From a virus: a DNA stretch of 53,234 nt. Both the position numbers and the translations under genes were made by a program. This document shows, one piece after another, positions 1 to 7,699 of the stretch. The stretch is from positions 1 to 53,234 of IMG/VR virus record IMGVR_UViG_3300046660_000070; one strand, given 5' to 3'. The notes under the pieces were generated by a model that saw nothing but the letters and a program-made list of their open reading frames with translations, did not search any database and was not told the DNA's origin. How positions within the stretch are numbered: position 1 is the first letter of the stretch; every line of letters starts with the position of its first letter.

Positions 1-18
1 GGGTTTTTTTAATTTTTT

Positions 19-133
19 GGGGGTGGGTGGGGGTAAAGATCTCTGGCTGGGGAGATGCTGTAAGTCACTATCTAACATTGCTGCATACTTTTCTAAAATA
101 AGGCTATAGGGGAATAAGATTATTAACTGCTAG
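19..133. repeat. Terminal direct repeat, left copy
   Basis: This stretch matches 53120-53234 over 115 bases with one mismatch (T34 versus G53135, in the G-rich tract). It shows that the record closes on itself, either as real terminal redundancy or as overlap from assembling a circular map. It begins with a G tract (GGGGGTGGGTGGGGG) that is hard to sequence, so the first 18 bases may be unreliable. Confidence 0.9.
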
Positions 134-151
134 CTCGTCTAGGGACTCGCA

Positions 152-165
152 TGTCCTATAGGACA
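152..165. repeat. Perfect 14-bp palindrome
   Basis: TGTCCTATAGGACA is a perfect palindrome just outside the terminal repeat and before the minus-strand terminator at 183-206. It could be a dimeric protein-binding site. No function is known to me. Confidence 0.5.
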
Positions 166-182
166 CCGTATAAGTATAGACA

Positions 183-206
183 TAAAAAAGGAGCCTCACG
201 GGCTCC
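183..206 (-). terminator. Rho-independent terminator, minus strand
   Basis: On the minus strand GGAGCC and GGCTCC pair around a 5-base loop and are followed by a run of six T. It reads leftward, away from the late operon. The only transcript it can serve is one starting near 463 on the minus strand, which defines the non-coding RNA called at 185-463. Confidence 0.85.
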
Positions 207-463
207 GTTAATAATATATATGACCCTAAGCAACCAATAGTTCGCCCTACCCATCAAAGGGTATCAGCAACTATGGTACTTAGGTATGACCCTGAAGTTT
301 CCATTAAACCTAGACTCTATAGTTTCTAAACTAATCACCGCGCTCTAGTTTCGTCCACGCTGCAGATTGGTGATGCCCTAGTATCTGCTTGTCACCTAAG
401 AGCTTATCCTTAGGCTGTGACCCTACGTTTATTTCTTGCCGCGATCACATTTTACTTACATCT
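185..463 (-). ncRNA. Candidate structured non-coding RNA (about 280 nt)
   Basis: The region lies between a minus-strand promoter (464-491) and terminator (183-206) and has no plausible gene. In the minus RNA I see a hairpin CCTAAG/CTTAGG; an H-type pseudoknot in which GGTGA pairs with TCACC and the interleaved GCAGAT pairs with ATCTGC; and a long 3' stem in which CCTAAG, CCATAGTT and TACCC pair with GGGTA, AACTATTGG and CTTAGG. It does not look like tmRNA, 6S or RNase P RNA by conserved motifs. The existence of a transcript is inferred from promoter, terminator and folding; its function is unknown. Confidence 0.6.
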
Positions 464-491
464 ATTATACCACAGATTTCTAAAAATACAA
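464..491 (-). promoter_or_regulatory. Sigma70-type promoter of the leftward ncRNA
   Basis: On the minus strand TTGTAT and TATAAT are separated by 16 bases, with a transcription start expected near 458-462. A palindrome TAGGG-AAAA-CCCTA (493-506) sits 3 bases upstream of the -35 box, as at two other promoters in this genome. Confidence 0.75.
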
Positions 492-492
492 T

Positions 493-506
493 TAGGGAAA
501 ACCCTA
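493..506. promoter_or_regulatory. GGG-N4-CCC operator at the ncRNA promoter
   Basis: TAGGG-AAAA-CCCTA, a 5-4-5 inverted repeat, lies immediately upstream of the leftward -35 box at 486-491. Related palindromes are at 554-563 and 52156-52166, each 2-3 bases from a -35 box. A shared activator or repressor is inferred. Confidence 0.55.
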
Positions 507-553
507 GGTTTTATAAAATAGTTAAGATTTTTAATGCTTTTCTTAGAAACTAA

Positions 554-563
554 GGGTAAACCC
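554..563. promoter_or_regulatory. GGG-N4-CCC operator at the late promoter
   Basis: GGGTAAACCC lies 3 bases upstream of the -35 box of the rightward late promoter at 567-594. The same word occurs in inverse orientation at 52172-52181 near a second promoter. Confidence 0.55.
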
Positions 564-566
564 CTA

Positions 567-594
567 TTGTTTTTTCAGAAAAGTATGATATAAT
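567..594 (+). promoter_or_regulatory. Late operon promoter
   Basis: TTGTTT (567-572) and TATAAT (589-594) are 16 bases apart, with a TG extension one base before the -10 box. It is the only strong rightward promoter ahead of the terminase and structural genes and probably drives the whole block to 25355. Confidence 0.75.
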
Positions 595-626
595 ATAGGA
601 AAGCTATAATTATTGAAGGAAAACAA

Positions 627-1214
627 TTGCATATAATTAATTACAATAATCCTCCACCTATCGATGAACTTCGTTTGAAGAACTTGGATAAGGCTAAAGA
701 TCCTAATGGTCGTTACACTTGGGAGAAGAAATACAGTGTTGTAGCTATTTTTATGCAAACTGGTTCTCCTCGTGAAACTGCGCAACTGGCCGAGATTCCA
801 GAAATGACTCTGGATAACTGGCGTAAGATGCCCTGGTGGCAACAACTAGTAGATGACATCAAGAACTCTGATGCTACCAAGTTGGATAATAAGTTAACAA
901 AATTAATCAATAAGAGTTTATCTGTTATTGAAGATCGCTTGGATAATGGTGAGCAAGTCCTGAATAACAAGACTGGTGAGTTAGTGAATAAACCAGTTGG
1001 TATCAGAGAAGCTACCCAAGCAGCCACTGCCCTGATGCAACGTCAGGTGCAACTACACAAGAACACTGTTGAACAGGCTATTCAGAAGCAAACTGTTCAA
1101 GATACACTTAAAGCCCTTGCAACTGAGTTTGCCAAGTGGACTAAAAATAAAGATCCAATTGTCCTTGAGGAGACATCAGATGCCGTATATGAAGAACGGG
1201 AAGAGGGATTATAA
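627..1214 (+). CDS. terS: Terminase small subunit
   Basis: This 195-residue protein is predicted to recognise phage DNA and load the packaging motor. It carries an N-terminal helix-turn-helix-like stretch near residues 40-70 (TAQLAEIPEMTLDNWRK) and a charged helical C-terminal half, as expected for phage small terminases. The start is TTG at 627, set by the ribosome-binding site GAAGGA six bases upstream; no ATG fits. It is the first gene after the late promoter and overlaps an HNH nuclease gene. The assignment rests on the helix-turn-helix, size and position next to the large terminase, not on strong sequence identity. Confidence 0.75.
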   Translation: MHIINYNNPPPIDELRLKNLDKAKDPNGRYTWEKKYSVVAIFMQTGSPRETAQLAEIPEMTLDNWRKMPWWQQLVDDIKNSDATKLDNKLTKLINKSLSVIEDRLDNGEQVLNNKTGELVNKPVGIREATQAATALMQRQVQLHKNTVEQAIQKQTVQDTLKALATEFAKWTKNKDPIVLEETSDAVYEEREEGL

Positions 1215-1482
1215 ACGCGAAGTTGAACTTTATACCTCCCGTCCTGAGGTTGTCAAGAAGAGGGAAGAGCAGAACGCAGCTAGACGAGACTTTGAGAAAC
1301 ATGGGTTGGTCCACAAGGGAGACGGAAAAGACGTTGACCACAAGCAAGCTCTCTCGAAAGGTGGTACTAACGAGCGTAGTAATCTGCGTGTTGTTCCTGC
1401 TAGCCAGAATCGTTCCTTCTCACGTAATCCTGATGGTTCAATGAAGAAGAATGATGGCGCTACGCGCCAAAGGAGAAAGTAA
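1180..1482 (+). CDS. HNH endonuclease
   Basis: The product has 100 residues. DVDHKQALSKGGTNERSNLRVV (residues about 50-71) is the HNH/DHxxP-like core: paired D-H metal ligands, then the NxxxLxxV strand typical of HNH_3 nucleases. The ATG at 1180 is chosen because GAGGAG lies 7 bases upstream, and it starts inside the end of terS. Small HNH proteins next to terminases often assist cos or headful cleavage in tailed phages, so a role in packaging is more likely than homing here. Confidence 0.8.
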   Translation: MPYMKNGKRDYKREVELYTSRPEVVKKREEQNAARRDFEKHGLVHKGDGKDVDHKQALSKGGTNERSNLRVVPASQNRSFSRNPDGSMKKNDGATRQRRK

Positions 1483-1910
1483 TGGGATTAGTTGATTTCA
1501 TTGCTCCTATCCTGAATATCGTAGATAGAATCATTCCTGATCCTGCCCAAAAGGCAGCAGCTCAACTAGAAGTTCTTAAACTTCAGCAATCTGGTGAATT
1601 AGCACAATTAACTGCTGATGTCCAACTTGCCACTGCTCAGACAGATATCAACAAGGTAGAAGCGGCGAGTCCCTCCCTTCTGGTGTCTGGTCCTAGGCCT
1701 GCTCTTATGTGGGTTGGTGTCCTGGGGATTGCTTATCAATGGATTCTAGTCCCTATTGGGACTTTTGCATATACACTTTTTACTGGTCATGTACTTCCTG
1801 TAGAACCGCCTACTATGCCCACAGATGTTATGTGGCTTGTGGGAAGTCTGATGGGTCTTCATGTTGGAGCTAGATCAGTAGAGAAGATCAAGGGCGTCGC
1901 AGCCCAATAA
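1482..1910 (+). CDS. Holin, three-TM gene-transfer-agent type
   Basis: This protein of 142 residues resembles the 3TM holin family of gene transfer agents. It has an amphipathic N-terminus, a charged helical region, then SGPRPALMWVGVLGI with hydrophobic segments at about residues 74-100 and 112-128. It would permeabilise the inner membrane and let the GH19 endolysin (24834-25355) reach peptidoglycan. The ATG overlaps the last base of the HNH stop codon, so translation is probably coupled. Finding a holin far from the endolysin is unusual but not unique. Confidence 0.75.
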   Translation: MGLVDFIAPILNIVDRIIPDPAQKAAAQLEVLKLQQSGELAQLTADVQLATAQTDINKVEAASPSLLVSGPRPALMWVGVLGIAYQWILVPIGTFAYTLFTGHVLPVEPPTMPTDVMWLVGSLMGLHVGARSVEKIKGVAAQ

Positions 1911-1914
1911 TTAC

Positions 1915-1990
1915 GTTCCGGTAGTTCAACTGGCAGAACAGCAGTCTCCAAAATTGTATGTTGTAGGTTCGACTCCTACCCGGTTCGCCA
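1915..1990 (+). tRNA. tRNA-Trp (anticodon CCA)
   Basis: The D arm GTTC/GAAC, anticodon arm GCAGT-CTCCAAA-ATTGT, T arm GTAGG-TTCGACT-CCTAC and an encoded CCA end are all present. The acceptor stem GTTCCGG/CCGGTTC has two adjacent U-U mismatches at pairs 2 and 3, which is odd for a functional tRNA. First of three tandem tRNAs. Confidence 0.85.
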
Positions 1991-1995
1991 AATAC

Positions 1996-2069
1996 GCTCT
2001 GTTAGTTAAATGGTATAACAACTGTTTTGTACTCAGTTGTCGGGGGTTCGATTCCTTCACGGAGCACCA
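1996..2069 (+). tRNA. tRNA-Thr (anticodon UGU)
   Basis: The acceptor GCTCTGT/ACGGAGC, D stem GTTA/TAAC, T loop TTCGATT and encoded CCA are intact. The anticodon loop TTTGTAC gives UGU, reading ACA. The innermost anticodon-stem pair (31-39) is mismatched. Confidence 0.85.
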
Positions 2070-2143
2070 CAGGGTATAGCGTAGTGGTAACGTCCCGCCT
2101 TTGGAGCGCGGAGTCCTTAGTTCGATTCTAAGTACCCTGACCA
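2070..2143 (+). tRNA. tRNA-Pro (anticodon UGG)
   Basis: It begins directly after the CCA of tRNA-Thr. Acceptor CAGGGTA/TACCCTG, D stem GCGT/ACGT, anticodon loop TTTGGAG and T arm CTTAG/CTAAG are all clear, and CCA is encoded. The anticodon reads CCA codons. The 31-39 pair is C-C, as in the neighbouring Thr tRNA where that pair is also broken. Confidence 0.88.
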
Positions 2144-2159
2144 ACTTTAAGAGAATAAT

Positions 2160-2450
2160 ATGGCAGTCAAAGATGCTATCAAGAGAGATGATTTAGCCGA
2201 ACTTCTGTATGAACGTTATCGGCAACTGAAGAAAGAAGAATGTCGTGATATTGTAGATACTATCTTCAACAAGATGCGAGAACTTCTGGTTACTGGGCAT
2301 GATGTTTATATCTGGAATCTTGGTCTGTTTGAACAAAGGTATGTTCGCTCTAAACCTGTCGGTAATTTCAAGCCAGGAGAAGTTGTAATGACTAGACCTA
2401 GGAACAAGATTCACTTCCGCCCTGTTGCTTCTCTTCGTGATATTAAATGA
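2160..2450 (+). CDS. HU/IHF-family DNA-binding protein
   Basis: The 96-residue product fits the IHF/HU fold. An N-terminal helical dimerisation region (residues 6-45) is followed by the beta segment VYIWNLGLFEQRYVRS, a variant of the family's V-x-(L/I)-x-G-F-G-x-F motif, and a C-terminal NKIHFRPVASLR like the ending (F)-x-P-(G/S)-xxL(K/R). It would bend DNA, plausibly at the packaging start or in architectural control. It lies between the tRNAs and terL, and its stop overlaps the terL start (ATGA), which suggests a packaging role. Confidence 0.82.
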   Translation: MAVKDAIKRDDLAELLYERYRQLKKEECRDIVDTIFNKMRELLVTGHDVYIWNLGLFEQRYVRSKPVGNFKPGEVVMTRPRNKIHFRPVASLRDIK

Positions 2451-3940
2451 TCACAGCAGATGTAATACAAGGCTTCAGTAGTTCCCTACTTCAAAAGAAT
2501 TTCGACCAAGCTACTGCTTCTCCAGACTGCCACCGTGAATGGTGGGAACTGATGTGCAGTAAACACTCCCAGGTGGCAATTAGCGCCCCTAGAGGCCACG
2601 CAAAGTCCACTGCCTGTACCCTCACCTACCTCCTCGCTTGTTTGGTCTTCAGAGAGTCTTCCTACGCTCTCCTGATCTCTGATACTGTATCCCAGGCTGG
2701 CCAGTTCTTGGCTGACATCAAACGGGAACTCAGCGAGAACGAAAACATCGTCAATCTCTTCTCTATTACTGGTTTCAGTAAGGATACAGAGGATGATGTA
2801 ATCGTTGATTGTGAGGATGGACACCAGTTTCGCATTACTGCTAGAGGCTCTGAACAGAAGCTTCGCGGTTTAAAGTGGAACAACAAACGACCTGACTTGA
2901 TTATCTGTGATGATCTGGAGAATGATGAAATTGTCATGAACCCAGAACGCAGATCCAAGTTCAAGCGCTGGTTCTATGGTGCCTTAATTCCCTGTAAGTC
3001 TCGTAACGGTAAGATTAGAATTGTAGGCACTATTCTCCATGAAGATAGTCTACTTAATAATATTATGCCTAAGATGTGGGAAAAGTCTACCAAGTTCAAT
3101 GCACTAAAGACTTGGAGTACTAAGAATACTTCCTGGCTCTCTGTTAAGTATCGAGCCCATAATGAGGATTTCTCTCATATTCTTTGGGAATCTAGGTATG
3201 ACAGGGAATGGTTTGAAGAGAAAAGAGCAGACTTTATTGATCAAGGTTTAGCGGATGTGTACTCACAAGAGTACTTGAATGAACCTATTGATGACTCTGT
3301 AGCTTACTTTAAGCGCGCTGACTTTGATGGAATGTCTGAAGAAGATAAAGGAAGAAATCTTCACTATTATCTAACTGCTGATTTGGCTATCTCTGAATCA
3401 GAGACTGCTGACTATTCTGTGTTTCTTTTAGCTGGTATTGATGAGAATCGTATGATTCATGTCAGGGAAGTTATCAGGGATAGATTAGATGGTAGAGAGA
3501 TCGTTGATCTCTTACTCGCCTTACAAAATACATATCAACCAGAACTCGTAGGCATAGAGGAAATGCAAGTTTCTAAAGCTATTGGTCCATTCCTACGAGA
3601 AGAAATGGTTAAGACTGGTATCTATCTTAATCTCCGTCCTATGAAGCATGGTGGTAAGGATAAGATCCAAAGAGCACGTTCCATCCAAGCTCGTATGAGA
3701 GCAGGTGGAGTCAGATTTGATAAGTCTGCGGACTGGTATCCGCAGTTTGAAGAAGAATTATGTAAGTTCCCACGGGGACGTAAAGACGACCAAGTGGATG
3801 CTTTCGCTTATCTAGGGTTGATGTTAGATTCCCTTATAGAAGCTCCAACAGCACAAGAACAAGAGGAAGAGGATTACATAAATGAGTTACAATCAAGCGG
3901 ATTCAACAACGATGGAAGATCCCAATGGACCGGATATTGA
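2447..3940 (+). CDS. terL: Terminase large subunit
   Basis: This is the ATP-driven DNA packaging motor and nuclease, 497 residues. The Walker A-like segment is APRGHAKST (about residues 47-55), Walker B with catalytic acid is LIICDDLEND (about 149-158), and the motif III region (RIVGTIL) follows. The C-terminal RNase H-like nuclease has the first acid in YLTADLAISE (about 308), a second in the LVGIEE strand, and a late DDQVDAFAYL motif. The ATG overlaps the preceding stop by 4 bases. Confidence 0.93.
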   Translation: MITADVIQGFSSSLLQKNFDQATASPDCHREWWELMCSKHSQVAISAPRGHAKSTACTLTYLLACLVFRESSYALLISDTVSQAGQFLADIKRELSENENIVNLFSITGFSKDTEDDVIVDCEDGHQFRITARGSEQKLRGLKWNNKRPDLIICDDLENDEIVMNPERRSKFKRWFYGALIPCKSRNGKIRIVGTILHEDSLLNNIMPKMWEKSTKFNALKTWSTKNTSWLSVKYRAHNEDFSHILWESRYDREWFEEKRADFIDQGLADVYSQEYLNEPIDDSVAYFKRADFDGMSEEDKGRNLHYYLTADLAISESETADYSVFLLAGIDENRMIHVREVIRDRLDGREIVDLLLALQNTYQPELVGIEEMQVSKAIGPFLREEMVKTGIYLNLRPMKHGGKDKIQRARSIQARMRAGGVRFDKSADWYPQFEEELCKFPRGRKDDQVDAFAYLGLMLDSLIEAPTAQEQEEEDYINELQSSGFNNDGRSQWTGY

Positions 3941-5939
3941 CGTTGCTTTCACTAACACTAATATGGCGGAATCTCTGGATGAAGACACTTTAAGTGAAAT
4001 TAGTGAAACATGTAAAAGAGGTTTTGAAGCCGATCTACGATCTAGGTCTGAGTGGGAAGATCAAATTGAAGAATGGACTAAACTTGCAAAGCAATGCAGA
4101 GAAACTAAGACGTTTCCTTGGCCCAATGCTAGTAATGTTAAGTATCCTCTTCTTTCCACTGCTGCTATGCAGTTTGCCGCTCGGGCCTATCCGGCTCTTC
4201 TCCCTTCTAATGGGCATATTGTTAATGCTGTGGTGGTTGGAAAAGACCCCTCGGGAGACAAACTAGAAAAAGCCACTAGAGTTTCTACGTATATGTCCTA
4301 CCAACTGCTCCAAGATATGGATTCTTGGGAAGAAGGTATGGATAAAATGCTTATGATGCTCCCTATTGTTGGTACTATGTTCAAAAAGACATGGTATGAT
4401 AAGGCTTGTGATCAAATCCGCTCTGAGTTGATCCTTCCAAAGAACTTAGTTGTCAATAACTGGGCTAAAAATCTACATAATGTAGAGAGAATCTCTGAAA
4501 TCATTGAAATGACACAGAGAGTAGTCAAGGAAAAGCAGAATATGGGTGTGTTCCTAGACATTGATCTTGGAACCCCTTCTACTCCCCTTGATCCTGATAT
4601 GAATGGTACTGGTCTTGTAGATGATACCACTCCTTACCACATCATTGAACAGCACACCTTCTATGATTTTGACGAAGATGGTTATGCAGAGCCTTGTATT
4701 GTTACATTTGAGCGTGTATCTGGGAAGATTCTAAGAATTGCTCCTAGATATCACAAGAAAGACATCGTGATGAAGCCGGATGGTAAAGGCACTGGTAGGA
4801 TTACTCCTATCCAGATGTATACCAAGTTTGGTTTTGTCCCTAATCCTGACGGGAGTTTCTATGATATCGGATTTGGCGTCCTCCTTGGCCCGCTTAATGA
4901 GTCAGTCAATACCCTCATCAACCAACTCGTGGACGCCGGTACAATCTCCAGTCTACAATCTGGATTCATTGGGAAAAGCCTCAGACTTAAGATGGGGGAC
5001 GCCAGGATTACCCCAGGTGAGTGGAGGCCAGTCAACGCCACAGGGGACGACCTGCGTAAACAAATTGTGCCCTTGCCAGCGAAAGACCCCTCAAGCACCC
5101 TTTTCCAGTTAATGGGTTCTCTGATTAGTAGTGGTAAGGAACTAGCCTCCGTGGCTGAGATCTTTACAGGTAAGATGCCAGGACAGAACACCCCTGCTAC
5201 TACTACAATGGCTTCTATCGAACAAGGGATGAAGGTATTCACTGCTGTTTACAAGAGAATCTTTAGAAGTCTTGCAGAAGAATTCGACAAGATCTTTGAT
5301 CTTAACTTCATGTACCTCGATCCCCAAACCTATATTAACGTATTGGACATTCAAGTTGATCCCTCTGATTTTGATCGCTCTAGTTGTGATATCACCCCTG
5401 GTGCTGATCCTACTGCTATCTCTCAAACTGAGAAGCTCCTGAAGGCTCAAGGGCTTATGGAACTGCTCCAAGCTGGTGGCGGTATCCTGGACCCAATTGA
5501 AGTCTTTAGACGCATCCTAGATGCTCAGGAACAGCCTAACTACGAGAAACTCTTTAGTCAACAAGTCCAACAAACTGGGCAAGTTCCTCCTCCTCCTCCA
5601 GATCCTAAGATTCTTGCACTACAAGCTAAGTCTGAGGCAGAGCAAAAGAAAATTGCTATGACCCTACAACAACAGCAACAACAGCAAGAACTTGAGTCTA
5701 GAAGTAAGGAACAACAAATGATGCAATCCCAACAGGAGCATCAACAAGAAATGCAAGCAAGAGCGGCAGAAGCGGACCAAAAGGCTCGCATCGAAATGGC
5801 TCAGGGTAAGGTGAAGATCGCTGTTGCAGCCGCTACAGGCCAACAGCAAGTTGTTCATGCGCAACAGGCACATCAACAACAATTACAACATGCTAAGGAG
5901 ACTAGCAAATTACAACAAAGTCAACCCAAGAAGAAGTAA
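3882..5939 (+). CDS. Portal protein
   Basis: At 685 residues this is the size of podoviral portals, which form the dodecameric ring for DNA entry and tail attachment. A wing/stem region is followed by a Gln-rich coiled coil at about residues 570-675 that would form the C-terminal barrel. The start at 3882 overlaps terL by 59 bases and has GGAAGAGGA 8 bases upstream, so I keep it over the internal ATG codons. The AAGGAG near its 3' end serves the next, overlapping gene. Confidence 0.88.
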   Translation: MSYNQADSTTMEDPNGPDIDVAFTNTNMAESLDEDTLSEISETCKRGFEADLRSRSEWEDQIEEWTKLAKQCRETKTFPWPNASNVKYPLLSTAAMQFAARAYPALLPSNGHIVNAVVVGKDPSGDKLEKATRVSTYMSYQLLQDMDSWEEGMDKMLMMLPIVGTMFKKTWYDKACDQIRSELILPKNLVVNNWAKNLHNVERISEIIEMTQRVVKEKQNMGVFLDIDLGTPSTPLDPDMNGTGLVDDTTPYHIIEQHTFYDFDEDGYAEPCIVTFERVSGKILRIAPRYHKKDIVMKPDGKGTGRITPIQMYTKFGFVPNPDGSFYDIGFGVLLGPLNESVNTLINQLVDAGTISSLQSGFIGKSLRLKMGDARITPGEWRPVNATGDDLRKQIVPLPAKDPSSTLFQLMGSLISSGKELASVAEIFTGKMPGQNTPATTTMASIEQGMKVFTAVYKRIFRSLAEEFDKIFDLNFMYLDPQTYINVLDIQVDPSDFDRSSCDITPGADPTAISQTEKLLKAQGLMELLQAGGGILDPIEVFRRILDAQEQPNYEKLFSQQVQQTGQVPPPPPDPKILALQAKSEAEQKKIAMTLQQQQQQQELESRSKEQQMMQSQQEHQQEMQARAAEADQKARIEMAQGKVKIAVAAATGQQQVVHAQQAHQQQLQHAKETSKLQQSQPKKK

Positions 5940-6109
5940 AGGACTGGTTTAGACACCCGGTCACAGTTGAATTCTTTTACGCACTCAAGCAACGCTATGA
6001 GATTGGTAAAGAAGAACTGATTACTGCTACTGACAATATAGAGCTTCGTCAAGGAGCACTTCTCGCATATAGAGATATTATTAACACCGATGAGGACTTA
6101 CAACAATGA
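5909..6109 (+). CDS. Small protein with apparent AUU start
   Basis: An open frame of 66 residues overlaps the end of the portal gene and ends in an ATGA overlap with the GroES-like gene. It contains EEVKDWFRHPVTVEFFYALK and LRQGALLAYRDI, which read as a real protein. No ATG, GTG or TTG is available; an in-frame TAG lies just upstream, and AAGGAG (5895-5900) is exactly 8 bases before ATT at 5909. Small proteins between portal and scaffold are common in podoviruses; the function is unknown. The AUU start is inferred. Confidence 0.72.
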   Translation: MTTKSTQEEVKDWFRHPVTVEFFYALKQRYEIGKEELITATDNIELRQGALLAYRDIINTDEDLQQ

Positions 6110-6441
6110 GTATTGAAGTTCGTGCTGTGGGACATAGGCTTGTTATCAAGCCCTATACAATTGAAGAGAATGATAAGCGTTACGCATCTGCAAAGGCGAT
6201 GGGTATCGTGATCCCTGATCAAGAAGCTAGAATGATCCAAATTTCTATTGATCGTGGAAAGGTTCTAGAGATTGGCCCAACAGCCTTTAAGGATTTTGGT
6301 GGAGAACCCTGGTGCCAAGTTGGCGACATTATCGGGTACACCAAGAATGCAGGTAAATTTATCAAGATCAATGAAACTGATTATCTACTGGTCATTAATG
6401 ACGAAGATGTAGTTGCAGTTTTAGAGGAGAAGTCTGAATGA
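6106..6441 (+). CDS. GroES-like co-chaperonin
   Basis: The protein has 111 residues and a Cpn10-type beta barrel: VRAVGHRLVIKPY at the N-terminus, a mobile-loop-like insertion with KAMGIVIPDQ near residues 30-40, then GKVLEIGP, VGDIIGYTKNAGK and a C-terminal strand (DYLLVINDEDVVAVLEE). It matches the order of GroES (RPLxDRV...SAGGIVL...GxVLAVG...VKVGDxVxF...LxExDILA). Like T4 gp31 it may replace host GroES for capsid folding; the capsid genes follow directly. Confidence 0.85.
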   Translation: MSIEVRAVGHRLVIKPYTIEENDKRYASAKAMGIVIPDQEARMIQISIDRGKVLEIGPTAFKDFGGEPWCQVGDIIGYTKNAGKFIKINETDYLLVINDEDVVAVLEEKSE

Positions 6442-7223
6442 CCGAAGAAGTCAAGGTTGATGATGTAGATGCTGGTTCCGATGATACTAACCAGGAAGTC
6501 TCTCCTATCGAGCAGCGCGCTCGTGATATGGGATGGAGACCGAAGGAAGAGTTTCATGGGGAAGAAGATGATTTCGTCGATGCTAAGGAATTCGTGCAAC
6601 GGAAGCCTTTATTCGAAAAGATTGAATCCCAATCCAAGCAAATCAAGAATGTACAGAAGGCCTTAGATGCCCTCCAGTCTCATTATACGTCGGTTCGCGA
6701 AACGGAATATAAGAGAGCTTTGGATGCACTGAAGGCCGAGCGTAAGGAAGCTATTTCTAATGCTGATGGAGACCGCTATGAAGTGGTTGATACCAAGATT
6801 AAGCAAGTAGAGTCCCAATTCGCTGAAATCCAGAAGGAAGAAAAACAGAACACCCAAAACGATCCTTCTGAGTTTGTATCCTGGAAAGCCAAGAATACTT
6901 GGTATGAAAAGGATGAAACTATGAGGGTGTTTGCAGATGCTTATGGGGTGCGGTTAGCCAAAGATGGTTTAGCTCCTGATGAAGTCTTGCAAGCAGTCTC
7001 CAAGAAGGTTCGTGCAGAATTCTCACATAAGTTTGTGAATCCCAATAAAAAGGACGCCCCTGACGTTAACGTTAGTGGTGGAACCCAGAGAGCTAGTTCT
7101 TCGGAACGTTATGATCTCTCTGAAACCGAGCGTACCATTATGAATACGCTTGTTAGATCCGGCACAATGACTAAAGAACAGTACATTGCCGACCTTAAGA
7201 AGATTAAGGCATCCCGTAATTAA
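6438..7223 (+). CDS. Scaffolding protein
   Basis: A highly charged helical protein of 261 residues sits between the portal/chaperonin and capsid genes. Residues 70-140 form a strong coiled coil rich in E, K and Q, and the C-terminus is basic (LKKIKASRN), as in the capsid-binding tails of scaffolds. It would assemble inside procapsids and leave before or during packaging. Its ATG overlaps the GroES stop by 4 bases. Confidence 0.8.
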   Translation: MTEEVKVDDVDAGSDDTNQEVSPIEQRARDMGWRPKEEFHGEEDDFVDAKEFVQRKPLFEKIESQSKQIKNVQKALDALQSHYTSVRETEYKRALDALKAERKEAISNADGDRYEVVDTKIKQVESQFAEIQKEEKQNTQNDPSEFVSWKAKNTWYEKDETMRVFADAYGVRLAKDGLAPDEVLQAVSKKVRAEFSHKFVNPNKKDAPDVNVSGGTQRASSSERYDLSETERTIMNTLVRSGTMTKEQYIADLKKIKASRN

Positions 7224-7239
7224 CCCCGAAAGGAAGACT

Positions 7240-7653
7240 ATGACTAGACAAACTACTTCCAGTGCAAGCGCACGTCCCCGCCGTCAACCCCTTGAGATCC
7301 GCAATAAGCTGAAGCTCAAGAACTTAGAAGACGGCTATTCTTATCGTATTGTCAATGATGCTGTGGCTGGTCGGGTTGCCGACTTGCTGGATCAAGGTTA
7401 CGAAGTTGTCCCCAATAGGGATGTCGTTCGTGATGGTGATCGCAGAGTTGATAGTGCGTCTGCTCTAGGCTCTGTTTCTAATATTCCTCTCGGTCGTGGT
7501 GATAACGGTGTTGTCATGCGAATTAAGAATGAATGGAAACAAGAGGACGATGCTGCTAAAGCTGCTCGTGCTGACGCCTTAGATCAGGGTATGAAAGACT
7601 CTGCTAAACGAGATTCCGACTATGGAAACTTCTCTCTTACTGTGAAAAAGTAA
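7240..7653 (+). CDS. Hypothetical head-module protein
   Basis: This 137-residue protein has a basic, low-complexity N-terminus (Ser/Arg-rich to about residue 18), then a segment with YSYRIVND and LLDQGYEVVPNRDV resembling small phage head proteins encoded just before the capsid. The start at 7240 is preferred over an upstream ATG because AGGAAGA precedes it. It lies between scaffold and decoration genes. The function is not recognised. Confidence 0.7.
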   Translation: MTRQTTSSASARPRRQPLEIRNKLKLKNLEDGYSYRIVNDAVAGRVADLLDQGYEVVPNRDVVRDGDRRVDSASALGSVSNIPLGRGDNGVVMRIKNEWKQEDDAAKAARADALDQGMKDSAKRDSDYGNFSLTVKK

Positions 7654-7699
7654 GTATGTTTAGCCGGTCTTCTTTAATAATCTTAATAAAGGAAGATTA

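Noticed and set aside
340-375. GGACGAAAC in the minus RNA resembling the hammerhead 3' core
   Set aside because: No CUGAUGA partner occurs in any permuted position within the candidate RNA.
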